Source: Paracoccus sediminilitoris | Lineage (GTDB): Bacteria; Pseudomonadota; Alphaproteobacteria; Rhodobacterales; Rhodobacteraceae | Assembly: GCF_003259195.1 (NCBI RefSeq) | Contig: NZ_QJPK01000025.1 | Location: 1-52,126 of the forward strand | Direction: 5' to 3' | Length of the DNA stretch: 52,126 nt | In this document: positions 17,335-25,058 of the stretch, piece after piece | Layout of the letters: every line of letters starts with the position of its first letter | How positions within the stretch are numbered: the stretch's first letter is position 1 | The notes under the pieces: generated by a model | Database searches by the model: none | What the model saw: the letters and a program-made list of their open reading frames with translations, nothing else | Told to the model about the DNA's origin: nothing | Made by a program: the position numbers and the translations under genes

Positions 17335-17354
17335 CATACACTTATCCCATACAC
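17335..17354. promoter_or_regulatory. Direct repeat CATACAC-N6-CATACAC, candidate regulator site
   Basis: Two identical 7-mers separated by TTATCC lie between the divergent NTF2-like and amidohydrolase genes. The left copy lies in TGCATACACTT, nine of ten bases of which match the right half of the palindrome at 16036-16049 (GCATGCACTT). This supports a shared regulator, probably the GntR protein encoded nearby. A -10-like CACAATAG overlaps the right repeat on the plus strand. Confidence 0.5.
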
Positions 17355-17376
17355 AATAGCACAGGAATGCAAGATC

Positions 17377-18597
17377 ATGACCGCCCCATTCGACCTGCTG
17401 CTGCTGAATTCCCGCCTTGATGACGCGGTTTGCGACATCGGCGTCAGGGATGGTCGGATCGCAGGCATCGGCAAGGGTCTTGGTCCGGCGGCCTGCATGC
17501 ATGATCTGGCCGGGCGGGTGGTCATTCCGGGGCTGGTCGAAACCCATATCCACTTGGACAAGGCGGGCTTGCTGTGCCGATGTGGCCAGGCGGGCGGGCT
17601 GGCAGGGGCGGTCGCGGCAGTCTCGGCGGCCAAGCGCGACTTCACCGTGGCCGATGTCCATGACCGTGCGGCCCGCGTCATCCGCAAGGCCATCACCCAA
17701 GGCACCATGCACATGCGCACCCATGTCGAGGTCGACCCAAGGGCGGGCCTTCGCAGCTTCCAGGCCATGCTGGCGCTGAAACGCAATTTCGCTTTCGCAC
17801 TGGATCTGTCGATCTGCGCCTTTGCCCAAGAAGGCCTGACCAACGATCCGGGCACCGAGGATCTGCTGGAACAGGCGCTGGATCAGGGGGCCGATCTGCT
17901 GGGCGGCTGCCCCTATACCGACACCGACCCGGTGGGACAGATCGAACGTCTGTTCGCTATGGCCGTCCGCCACGATGTCGATCTGGATTTTCACCTGGAT
18001 TTCGACCTGGACCCGGACGGGTCGCAGATGGACGCGGTCTGCGATGCGACCGTCCGTCACGGCTGGCAGGGGCGCGTGAATATCGGCCATGCGACCAAGC
18101 TGGCGATGATGGATGACGTGCGCTTTGCCCGATATGCGGCCATGCTGGCGCAGGCGGGGGTGGCGGTGACGGCCCTGCCCGCGACCGATCTCTATCTGAA
18201 CGGGATGGAAATGGGGCATCGTGCGCCCCGCGGCATCGCGCCGGTGCATCTGCTGGCGCAGGCCGGGGTGCAGGTATCGGTGGCCACGAACAACGTGATG
18301 AACCCCTTCACGCCCTATGGCGATGCGTCGCTGATGCGCATGGCCAATCTCTATGCCAACGCCATGCATCTGGGCGCCAACCATTTCGCGGGCTGCATGG
18401 CCATGATCACCCATGACGCTGCGCGCATCCTGCGGCTGGCGGATTACGGGCTGCATGTCGGGGCCTGGGCCGATCTGGTGGTGCTGGACGCGGCTTCGGC
18501 CACAGATGCCTTTGCCGGCATCGCGCAACCGCTGATGGGCTTCAAACGCGGACGGCAGAGCTTTGACCGCCCCGCCGCCACCATCCTGACCCCCTAG
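17377..18597 (+). CDS. Amidohydrolase of the cytosine-deaminase-like group, atypical metal/acid site
   Basis: A 406-residue cytosolic metal-dependent hydrolase. Metal-site H57 and H59 lie in T-H-I-H-L-D-K, H206 in H-L-D-F and H238 in I-G-H-A-T-K. Cytosine deaminase (CodA) has His-Cys-Asp-Glu and His-Asp-Asp at the later sites; by eye the Glu is F209 and the metal Asp falls in A-T-N305-N306. The C-terminal composite-domain strand (G-A-W-A-D-L-V-V-L-D) is normal. The reaction is therefore uncertain: hydrolysis of a cyclic or linear amide is likely, cytosine deamination is not. It diverges from the NTF2-like gene, and its stop overlaps the ABC ATPase stop in a shared CTAG. Confidence 0.8.
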   Translation: MTAPFDLLLLNSRLDDAVCDIGVRDGRIAGIGKGLGPAACMHDLAGRVVIPGLVETHIHLDKAGLLCRCGQAGGLAGAVAAVSAAKRDFTVADVHDRAARVIRKAITQGTMHMRTHVEVDPRAGLRSFQAMLALKRNFAFALDLSICAFAQEGLTNDPGTEDLLEQALDQGADLLGGCPYTDTDPVGQIERLFAMAVRHDVDLDFHLDFDLDPDGSQMDAVCDATVRHGWQGRVNIGHATKLAMMDDVRFARYAAMLAQAGVAVTALPATDLYLNGMEMGHRAPRGIAPVHLLAQAGVQVSVATNNVMNPFTPYGDASLMRMANLYANAMHLGANHFAGCMAMITHDAARILRLADYGLHVGAWADLVVLDAASATDAFAGIAQPLMGFKRGRQSFDRPAATILTP

Positions 18598-19571
18598 GCC
18601 GGGATCGGTTCGCCCGCACGCAGACAGGCGACGCGACGCCGCGGACCGGGGCGCTGCGTCGGCGGCAGCGCCTGGCGGCAGGCATCCATGACCAGCGGGC
18701 AGCGCGGCGCAAAGGGACAGGCATCGGGGCGCGTTTCCAGCGCGGGGGGCGATCCGGGAATTGCGTCCAGCCGCGTGCCGCGCGCCACGTCATGCAGGTT
18801 CGCCGCCAGCAGCCCTTGGGTATAGGGGTGCTGGGGGTTGCGGATGACCTCATGCGTGGTGCCTTCCTCGATGATCTGGCCAGCATACATGACTGCGATC
18901 CGTTCGGAAATTTCCACTGCGACGCCGATGTCATGGGTGACAAAGATCACCCCCATGCCGAATTCGCGCTGCAATTCGCGCATCAGCAGCAGGATCTGGA
19001 TCTGCACGGTAGCGTCCAGCGCCGTGGTCGGTTCATCCGCCAGCAACAGGCGCGGACGGCAGGCCAGCGCCAGCGCGATCATCACCCGCTGACGCATCCC
19101 CCCCGAGAGTTCGTGCGGATAGTTCTTCATCCGCCGTTCTGCCGACGGGATGCGGACGCGGTGCAGCATGTCCAGCGCGACCTCCATCGCGTCGGCGCGG
19201 CTGATGCCCTTGTGACGCATCACGGTTTCGGCGATCTGCTGGCCGATGGTATAGACCGGGTCCAGCGCCAGCCCAGGGTCCTGGAACACCATCGACACAT
19301 CACCGCCGCGATAGGATCGCAGCGCCCGCCCCGACAGCGTCATAATGTCGGTGCCGTCAAAGCGGATCCTGCCCCCCAGATCGGTGCGCTTTTCGGGCAG
19401 CAACCGCAGCAGCGTCTTCAGCGTGACGCTTTTGCCCGACCCGCTTTCGCCCAGCAGGGCCAGGGTTTCGCCCTGCTTCAGCTCCAGCGACAGGTCGTTG
19501 ATGGCATGGACATTGCGGGCGCCCTTGAAGCGGACATCCAGATTTTCGATCTGCAACAGCGTGTTGGTCAT
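18594..19571 (-). CDS. ABC importer ATPase, DppD type, system C
   Basis: A 325-residue ATPase with [25 protein letters not shown] and F-V-T-H-D-I-G motifs. The C-terminal peptide-transport extension includes C-P-F-A-P-R-C-P. It is the last gene of a five-gene minus-strand operon (binding protein, DppB, DppC, DppF, DppD). Gene order differs from system A, where DppD precedes DppF, so A and C are separate acquisitions rather than a tandem duplication. Confidence 0.92.
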   Translation of the reverse strand: MTNTLLQIENLDVRFKGARNVHAINDLSLELKQGETLALLGESGSGKSVTLKTLLRLLPEKRTDLGGRIRFDGTDIMTLSGRALRSYRGGDVSMVFQDPGLALDPVYTIGQQIAETVMRHKGISRADAMEVALDMLHRVRIPSAERRMKNYPHELSGGMRQRVMIALALACRPRLLLADEPTTALDATVQIQILLLMRELQREFGMGVIFVTHDIGVAVEISERIAVMYAGQIIEEGTTHEVIRNPQHPYTQGLLAANLHDVARGTRLDAIPGSPPALETRPDACPFAPRCPLVMDACRQALPPTQRPGPRRRVACLRAGEPIPA

Positions 19572-20581
19572 GCGGGCACCACCTTTCCGGCCTCGGGATG
19601 GCCCGAATGGGCGTCATGCAGGTGGCAGGCCACCCAGTGCGTCGACCCCTGCGCACGCGGTCCCAGGACCGGGTGGCGCGTCTTGCAGACGGGGCCGGCC
19701 AAGGGACAACGCGTGTGGAAGCGACAGCCGGAGGGCGGGTCGATCGGGTTCGGCGGATCGCCCGCCAGCGGCGGCTTTTCAGTGCGGTTGTCGGGGTCCA
19801 TGGAAGGCATCGCCGAGAACAGCGACCGGGTATAGGGATGCGCCTGATCGGCCCAGATCTGGTCCACGGGGGCGATCTCCACCACTTCGCCCAGATACAT
19901 CACCAGAATGCGGTCCGAGATATAGCGGACGACGTTCAGGTCATGGCTGATGAAGATATAGGTCAGCCCGAATTCCGCCCGCAGATCGGCCAGCAGGTTC
20001 AGGACCTGCGCCTCGACCGATTTGTCCAAGGCACTGACGGCCTCGTCCAGGACCACGACCTTGGGCGACATGGCCAGGGCGCGGGCGATGTTCACCCGCT
20101 GGCGCTGGCCGCCGGACAATTCATGCGGATAGCGGTGGGCAAAGCGGTCAGCGGCCAGACCCACGCGGTCCATCAGGCGCCGCGCGCGGCCCAACGGATC
20201 GTCCAGCCCCTGCACCCGCGCCCCGAAGGCCACGCTGTCCAGGATGGTCATCCGCGGGTTCAGCGAGGCATAGCTGTCCTGGAACACCATCTGGATATCA
20301 CGACGCAGCGCCCGCAGGGTCATGTCGCGACCAAGGGTCCTGTCGTTCAGGACGATGTCCCCCTCGTCCCGGTCGGTCAGGCCGATCAGCAGTTTCGCGG
20401 TGGTGGACTTGCCGCAGCCGGATTCGCCGACGATGCCCAGGGTTTCGCCGGGGGCCACGTCGAAGCTGACGCCATCCACGGCCTGCACCATACCCTGCGT
20501 GCGGCCCAGGATGCCGCCCTTGATGGGAAAGTGCTTCTTCAGGTCGCGCACGCTCAGCAGGGGTTTGTCAGTCGCGGACAT
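19568..20581 (-). CDS. ABC importer ATPase, DppF type, system C
   Basis: A 337-residue ATPase with Walker A G-E-S-G-C-G-K-S, signature L-S-G-G-Q-R-Q-R, Walker B with L-D-E-A-V-S-A-L-D, switch region F-I-S-H-D-L-N, and the C-terminal C-R-F-H-T-R-C-P block. The Ala in D-E-A replaces the usual Pro and is common in this subfamily. It overlaps the DppC gene by 14 bases upstream and the DppD gene by 4 bases downstream. Confidence 0.92.
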   Translation of the reverse strand: MSATDKPLLSVRDLKKHFPIKGGILGRTQGMVQAVDGVSFDVAPGETLGIVGESGCGKSTTAKLLIGLTDRDEGDIVLNDRTLGRDMTLRALRRDIQMVFQDSYASLNPRMTILDSVAFGARVQGLDDPLGRARRLMDRVGLAADRFAHRYPHELSGGQRQRVNIARALAMSPKVVVLDEAVSALDKSVEAQVLNLLADLRAEFGLTYIFISHDLNVVRYISDRILVMYLGEVVEIAPVDQIWADQAHPYTRSLFSAMPSMDPDNRTEKPPLAGDPPNPIDPPSGCRFHTRCPLAGPVCKTRHPVLGPRAQGSTHWVACHLHDAHSGHPEAGKVVPA

Positions 20582-21443
20582 TCATCGCACTCCTCAGGCC
20601 GTCGCTGAGCAGGTTCAGGCACAGCGAGGTGGCAAAGATCATCACCCCCGGCAGCGCCGCCAGCCACGGGTTCACATAGATGGCCGAGCGCAGCGTGTTC
20701 AGCATCAGCCCCCATTCAGGTTCGGGCGGGCGCACGCCGATGCCCAGAAAGGACAGCCCCGCCGCCAGGATCATGCAGACCGAGGTCAGCGAGGTCGCAT
20801 AGACGAAGACCGGCGACAGCACGTTGCCGATCACATGCACCCGGATCACCGTCAGCGCGCTGGCCCCCGATGCCCGCGCCGCATCGATATAGTCCAGCTG
20901 TCGAACGCCCGATGTCACGGCCTCGGCCACCCGCGTCACGGGCGGGATGAAGACGATGGTCAGCGACACAAGGCTGTTGACGATGCCCGCGCCCAGCGCC
21001 CCGGAGATGGCGATGGCCAGCAGGACCGAGGGAAAGGCGAAGAACACGTCGACCACCCGCATGATGATGGTGTTGGTGATGCCGCCGACATAGCCCGCTA
21101 CGACCCCCAGCGCGCCACCGATGAAGAAAGCCATCACCACCGGCATCAGCCCGATGAACAGCGTCAGCCGCCCGCCATAGATCAGGCGGGCCAGCATGTC
21201 GCGCCCCTGTTCGTCCGTGCCCAGCGGATAGCCCGGCGCGCCCGGCGGCTTCAGCCGCGCGATCATGCTGCCCTGATAGGGATCGGCCAGGCCCAGCCAA
21301 GGCGCGAAGACCGCCGACCCCACCAGCAGGCCGAGGATGACAAGACAGGTCATGGCCACCTTGTCGCGCCGCAGGCGTGACAGGACGGCCGACCAATAGC
21401 CGCGATGAGCGGTTGCCGCGATGGCGGTTTCGGTCTGCGCCAT
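20568..21443 (-). CDS. ABC importer permease, DppC type, system C
   Basis: A 291-residue membrane subunit with the first segment at about residues 30-50, G-T-D-E-Q-G-R-D-M-L-A-R and the EAA loop Y-I-D-A-A-R-A-S-G-A-S-A. It starts one base after the DppB stop (TGACATG), so reinitiation is likely. The 14-base overlap with the DppF gene shows tight packing. Confidence 0.92.
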   Translation of the reverse strand: MAQTETAIAATAHRGYWSAVLSRLRRDKVAMTCLVILGLLVGSAVFAPWLGLADPYQGSMIARLKPPGAPGYPLGTDEQGRDMLARLIYGGRLTLFIGLMPVVMAFFIGGALGVVAGYVGGITNTIIMRVVDVFFAFPSVLLAIAISGALGAGIVNSLVSLTIVFIPPVTRVAEAVTSGVRQLDYIDAARASGASALTVIRVHVIGNVLSPVFVYATSLTSVCMILAAGLSFLGIGVRPPEPEWGLMLNTLRSAIYVNPWLAALPGVMIFATSLCLNLLSDGLRSAMNVRD

Positions 21444-21444
21444 G

Positions 21445-22398
21445 TCAGCTCCTCTTGATGCGGGGGTCGATGGCGGCCTGCGCCACGTCGACGATCAGGT
21501 TCATGCCGACAAAGAACATGGCCAGGATCAGGATCGTGCCCTGCAACAGCGGCAGGTCGCGCTGGAAGATCGCGTTCGACAGCAGGAACCCCGATCCGGG
21601 CCAGTTGAAGACGGTCTCGATCAGGATCGACCCGCCCAGCAAGTATCCCAGCTGCAACCCCATCACCGACAGCGCGGTGGCGGCGGCGTTGCGCGCCACG
21701 TGGCGCAGCACGTCGCCGCGGCTGAGGCCCTTGGCATAAAGCGCGGTGACGAAATCCATCGACAGGATGTCGCCCGCCAGCGCCCGCACGGTGCGTGCGA
21801 CGATGCCGATGGGCACCACCGCCAGCGTCACCGCAGGCAGGACCAGGTGGCGCATATGCGCCCAGTCCCACTGCCAATCCTGCGACCCGCCCGGCCCTGC
21901 GCCCATCGAGGGCAGCCAGCCCAGATTGACAGAAAAGATGATGACCAGCACGATCCCCAGCCAGTAATTCGGCACCGAGACACCGGTGATCGACAGCGCG
22001 GTGATCAGGCGGTCCAGGATCGTGTCGCGGAAATAGCCCGCCAGAAACCCCAGGAAGGTGCCGATCGGAAAGGCAATCACCGCCGCCGCGGCCGCCAACA
22101 GCAGCGAATTGCCGACCGCACCGAAGACCTCGTCCGCGACGGGGCGGCCGCTGGCGATGGAGCGGCCCATCTCTCCCTGCAGCAGGTTGCCGATCCAGAT
22201 CAGGTATTGCACCGGCAAGGGCTTGTCCAAACCGTATGCCGCGCGCATCGCGGCCTGCTGTTCGGCGGTGGCGTCGACCGGCATGATGGCCGTCAGCGGA
22301 TCGCCCGGCGCGATCTGCACCAGCGCGAAGCACACGACCGAAACCCCGAAGGCCACCGGCAGCACCAGGATCAGACGTCGAAGGAAATAGCTGAGCAA
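21445..22398 (-). CDS. ABC importer permease, DppB type, system C
   Basis: A 317-residue membrane subunit beginning M-L-S-Y-F-L-R-R-L with the first membrane segment at about 9-29. It has A-P-G-D-P, the G-L-D-K-P-L-P-V-Q-Y block, the EAA loop (A-L-Y-A-K-G-L-S-R-G-D) and E-T-V-F-N-W-P-G-S-G. A hairpin lies between the binding-protein stop and this start. Confidence 0.92.
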   Translation of the reverse strand: MLSYFLRRLILVLPVAFGVSVVCFALVQIAPGDPLTAIMPVDATAEQQAAMRAAYGLDKPLPVQYLIWIGNLLQGEMGRSIASGRPVADEVFGAVGNSLLLAAAAAVIAFPIGTFLGFLAGYFRDTILDRLITALSITGVSVPNYWLGIVLVIIFSVNLGWLPSMGAGPGGSQDWQWDWAHMRHLVLPAVTLAVVPIGIVARTVRALAGDILSMDFVTALYAKGLSRGDVLRHVARNAAATALSVMGLQLGYLLGGSILIETVFNWPGSGFLLSNAIFQRDLPLLQGTILILAMFFVGMNLIVDVAQAAIDPRIKRS

Positions 22399-22416
22399 TG
22401 GATGCGTCCCTGTCTT

Positions 22417-22441
22417 GGCCGCACCCGTACGGGGCGCGGCC
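22417..22441 (-). other. GC-rich hairpin between binding-protein and permease genes (system C)
   Basis: GGCCGC (22417-22422) pairs with GCGGCC (22436-22441). After one mismatch, CCC pairs with GGG around a 5-base loop. It occupies the 52-base gap between the binding-protein stop and the permease start, the same place as the hairpins in systems A and E. There is no T-run. Confidence 0.6.
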
Positions 22442-22450
22442 GATATCGGA

Positions 22451-24061
22451 TCACTCGGCCATCGTGATGGACGAGAAGTTCAAGTACCAGTTCTGCGGCT
22501 GCACAAAGCCCTGCACCTTGGGCGACATCGCCCGCGGTGCCACGTCATGCGTGACCATCAGGAACAGCGCGTCGTCGACGAATTTCTCGTGCGTACGGCG
22601 CAGCACCTCGTCCTGGGCGGCCGGGTCGAAGGTGGTTTTGATCTCTTCGAACAGGTCCTTCATCTCGTCGTCGCAGTAATGGCCCCAGTTGGTGCCGTTC
22701 GGGGCGACCAGATCGCAATCCAGGTGCCGGATGAAGCCGGTGAACGGGTCTTGGATGAAATAGGTGAAGTTGATCGACTGCGATCCCTCGACCGACGGAT
22801 CGGCGGCGCCCGCGCGCCACAGGTTGATCATCTGGTTCCACTCGACGACCATGAACTCGACATCGATCCAGGCCTGGGCCAGCGATTGCTGGATGTATTC
22901 GTTCATCGGCAACGGCAGCATCTGCCCCGAACCGGAGGGAGAGATCAGCGCCTTGACCTTCAGCCGGTTGTCGGGACCAAAGCCCGCTTCGGTCATCAGG
23001 GCCTGTGCGGCCTCAAGGTCATAGGTCGGCTTGAAATCGGGTTCGCCGAACCACTGCGATCCGGGCGGCACGAAACCTTCGGCGGGGATCATCAGCCCAC
23101 CCAGCAGCGCGCCCATGGCCTCGCGGTCGATGGCCAGGTTGGCGGCCTTTCGCACGCGGATGTCGTTCCAAGGCGAACCTTCGACCCGGCTCAGGTGCCA
23201 GGTCCAGTTATGCGGATAGGCGTTCGATGAGATGACAAAGCCGTTCCCCTGCATCGCGGGAATGGTGTCGGGGGCCGGTGCCTCGATCCAGTCGACCTGC
23301 CCCGACATCAGCGCCGCCGAGCGCGCATTGGATTCCGGCAGCGGGATCAGCACCAGCTTGTCCAGCTTGGGGACGCGGGTGTCGTCCCAGTATTCGGCAA
23401 AGGGGACCAGTTCGGCCCGTTCGCGCGGCACGAAGGTCTCCAGCTTCCACGGACCGGTCCCCGAAGGGTGCTGCGCGACCTTTTCCCAATCCTTGTCCTG
23501 CGCCTCCCAGTTGGCCTTGGAGGACATCATGATCCAGGCCAGCTGATAGGGCAGCGTGGCGTCGGGTTCGGTGGTGGTGATCTCCAGCGTCAGGTCGTCG
23601 ATGGCGCGATAGCCGGCAATGGCGGGAATGCGCGACTTGCCCTGGGCTGATTGGCGCGGGTCGTATTGTTCGGAACCCTCGTCCAACAGCTTGTCCAGGT
23701 TCCAGACCACGTTTTCGGCGTTGAACGTGCTGCCGTCGTGGAAGGTCACGCCGTCGCGCAGCGTGAAGACCCATTTCGTCTTGTCTTCGGCGTCGACCGC
23801 CCATTCCGTCGCCAGCCCCGGCACCAGCACCGAGGGCTGGTCCGCACTGGTCAGGTCCCAGTTGATCAGCGCGTCATAGACGGTATAGCCGATGAAGCGC
23901 AGCCCCTCGCCGCCCTGATCGGTCTGGCCGGTGGTCAGGGGGATGTCGGATGCCGTCATCCCGATCCGCAGCGTTCCCTGCGCCGCGGCACCCTGGGCGC
24001 CCAGCATCGCGACCGACAGCGCCAATGCGGCAAGGCCTTTTCTGAGGTGAAGCAATGTCAT
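22451..24061 (-). CDS. ABC importer substrate-binding protein, SBP_bac_5 family, system C
   Basis: A 536-residue periplasmic binding protein. The signal peptide ends in G-A-A-A-Q-G at about residue 29; family blocks are A-T-E-W-A-V-D, F-T-L-R-D-G-V-T-F-H-D-G-S and G-T-G-P-W-K-L-E. At the annotated ATG (24061) an AAGGAG motif almost touches the codon, while TTG at 24055 would have 7-base spacing, so true translation may begin two codons later. It heads the system C operon and diverges from the racemase-like gene. Ligand unknown; the neighbouring hydrolases suggest a nitrogenous small molecule. Confidence 0.88.
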   Translation of the reverse strand: MTLLHLRKGLAALALSVAMLGAQGAAAQGTLRIGMTASDIPLTTGQTDQGGEGLRFIGYTVYDALINWDLTSADQPSVLVPGLATEWAVDAEDKTKWVFTLRDGVTFHDGSTFNAENVVWNLDKLLDEGSEQYDPRQSAQGKSRIPAIAGYRAIDDLTLEITTTEPDATLPYQLAWIMMSSKANWEAQDKDWEKVAQHPSGTGPWKLETFVPRERAELVPFAEYWDDTRVPKLDKLVLIPLPESNARSAALMSGQVDWIEAPAPDTIPAMQGNGFVISSNAYPHNWTWHLSRVEGSPWNDIRVRKAANLAIDREAMGALLGGLMIPAEGFVPPGSQWFGEPDFKPTYDLEAAQALMTEAGFGPDNRLKVKALISPSGSGQMLPLPMNEYIQQSLAQAWIDVEFMVVEWNQMINLWRAGAADPSVEGSQSINFTYFIQDPFTGFIRHLDCDLVAPNGTNWGHYCDDEMKDLFEEIKTTFDPAAQDEVLRRTHEKFVDDALFLMVTHDVAPRAMSPKVQGFVQPQNWYLNFSSITMAE

Positions 24062-24234
24062 TCTCCTTGATGGACAACAGGTCTTGGGACAGATCCGCAG
24101 GGGTCTTGATCGCCCGCTTTCGGGACCGACCATTGTCGCGGTCGCCCAAAACCGCACCAGTCGGGGTCAGGAAGACCGGCAGCCAGACATGGATCGGCGC
24201 CGACCTGCACAAAGGGCGGTCAGATTGATGACAA

Positions 24235-24250
24235 TTTCTGCATGCAGGAA
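24235..24250. promoter_or_regulatory. Palindrome centred on CTGCATGCAG, candidate GntR operator
   Basis: A perfect 10-base palindrome at 24238-24247, extended to 16 bases with one mismatched pair (TTTCTGCATGCAGGAA). It lies between the divergent system C binding-protein and racemase-like genes. Its TGCATGCA core matches the palindrome at 16036-16049. The same 8-mer also occurs by chance inside genes (for example near 17494 and 48809), so the core alone is weak evidence. Confidence 0.45.
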
Positions 24251-24331
24251 AACCATGCCTTCGTCCGGGGCATGGCGATGGACATTGATCCGCGACGGAC
24301 GCGCCCATCGCGGCAAGGAAAAGAGGTCTGC

Positions 24332-24949
24332 ATGATTCTTGTGGTGAACCCCAACAGCAACGCGACGACGACGGCACAGATCTGCGCCATCGCAGCGCCT
24401 TTCCTGCCCGATCTGCAGGGGTGGACCGCCCCGCGCGGGCCGCAGGTCATCCAGACGCCGGGCCAGCTGGCCCAAGCCGCCGATCAGGTCGCCCTGCTGG
24501 AACTGCCGCCGGGCTGCCGGGGCGTGATCGTGGCGGCCTTTGGCGATCCGGGCGCCGACCGGCTGGCCGCGCGTCTGTCCTGCCCGGTCATCGGCATCGG
24601 CGCGGCGGCAGCGCGTGCTGCCAGGGGGCGTGCCTTCGCGGTCGCTACCACGACCCCGGACCTGCGCGACGGCATCGATGCGCTGATGCGGACCCATGCG
24701 GGGGATGCGCCCTATCTGGGATGCTTCCTGACCCCCGGGCCTGCTGTGGCGGTGATGTCGGACCCGGATCGGCTGGACCCGGCCCTGCTGGCCGCGACCC
24801 ATGACGCCGCCCGCGCGGGCGCCAAGGCCGTCATCATCGGCGGAGGCCCCTTGGCGCAGGCGGCCGAGCGCATCGCCGCCCGAAGCCCCGTCCCCCTGAT
24901 CCGCCCCATCCCCGAGGCCGCCCGCCTGATGCGCCACCTGCTGACATGA
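24332..24949 (+). CDS. Hydantoin/Asp-Glu racemase-family protein lacking both catalytic cysteines
   Basis: A 205-residue cytosolic protein with the family opening I-L-V-V-N-P-N-S-N and F-G-D-P-G motif. Hydantoin racemases use two Cys, one in A-C-F-G-D-P-G and one in L-G-C-A-G; here these positions read A-A69-F-G-D-P-G and I-G-G171-G-P-L. The four Cys present (18, 62, 84, 131) are elsewhere. Cofactor-independent racemisation by the usual two-base route therefore looks impossible, and a lyase, decarboxylase-like or binding role is open. GAGG lies about 7 bases upstream of the ATG. It diverges from the system C operon; the amidohydrolase and importer context suggest it handles the same compound. 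Confidence 0.8.
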   Translation: MILVVNPNSNATTTAQICAIAAPFLPDLQGWTAPRGPQVIQTPGQLAQAADQVALLELPPGCRGVIVAAFGDPGADRLAARLSCPVIGIGAAAARAARGRAFAVATTTPDLRDGIDALMRTHAGDAPYLGCFLTPGPAVAVMSDPDRLDPALLAATHDAARAGAKAVIIGGGPLAQAAERIAARSPVPLIRPIPEAARLMRHLLT

Positions 24950-24962
24950 AACCTTCGCGACC

Positions 24963-24980
24963 CTGTCAGAAAACTGAAGG
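24963..24980 (+). promoter_or_regulatory. Candidate Pho box upstream of phoX
   Basis: CTGTCAGAAAACTGAAGG matches the Pho box pattern of two CTGTCAT-like 7-mers separated by an AT-rich 4-mer. The first half and spacer fit well; the second keeps CTG and an A. It ends 78 bases before the phoX start, a suitable place to recruit PhoB under phosphate limitation. Only half of the site is strong. Confidence 0.45.
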
Positions 24981-25058
24981 AAATCAGGCGTAGGCCCTGC
25001 GGCATCGCGCGGTCACCCTGACCGACGCCGGACACAAAGACGCAAGAGGGGCTTCACC

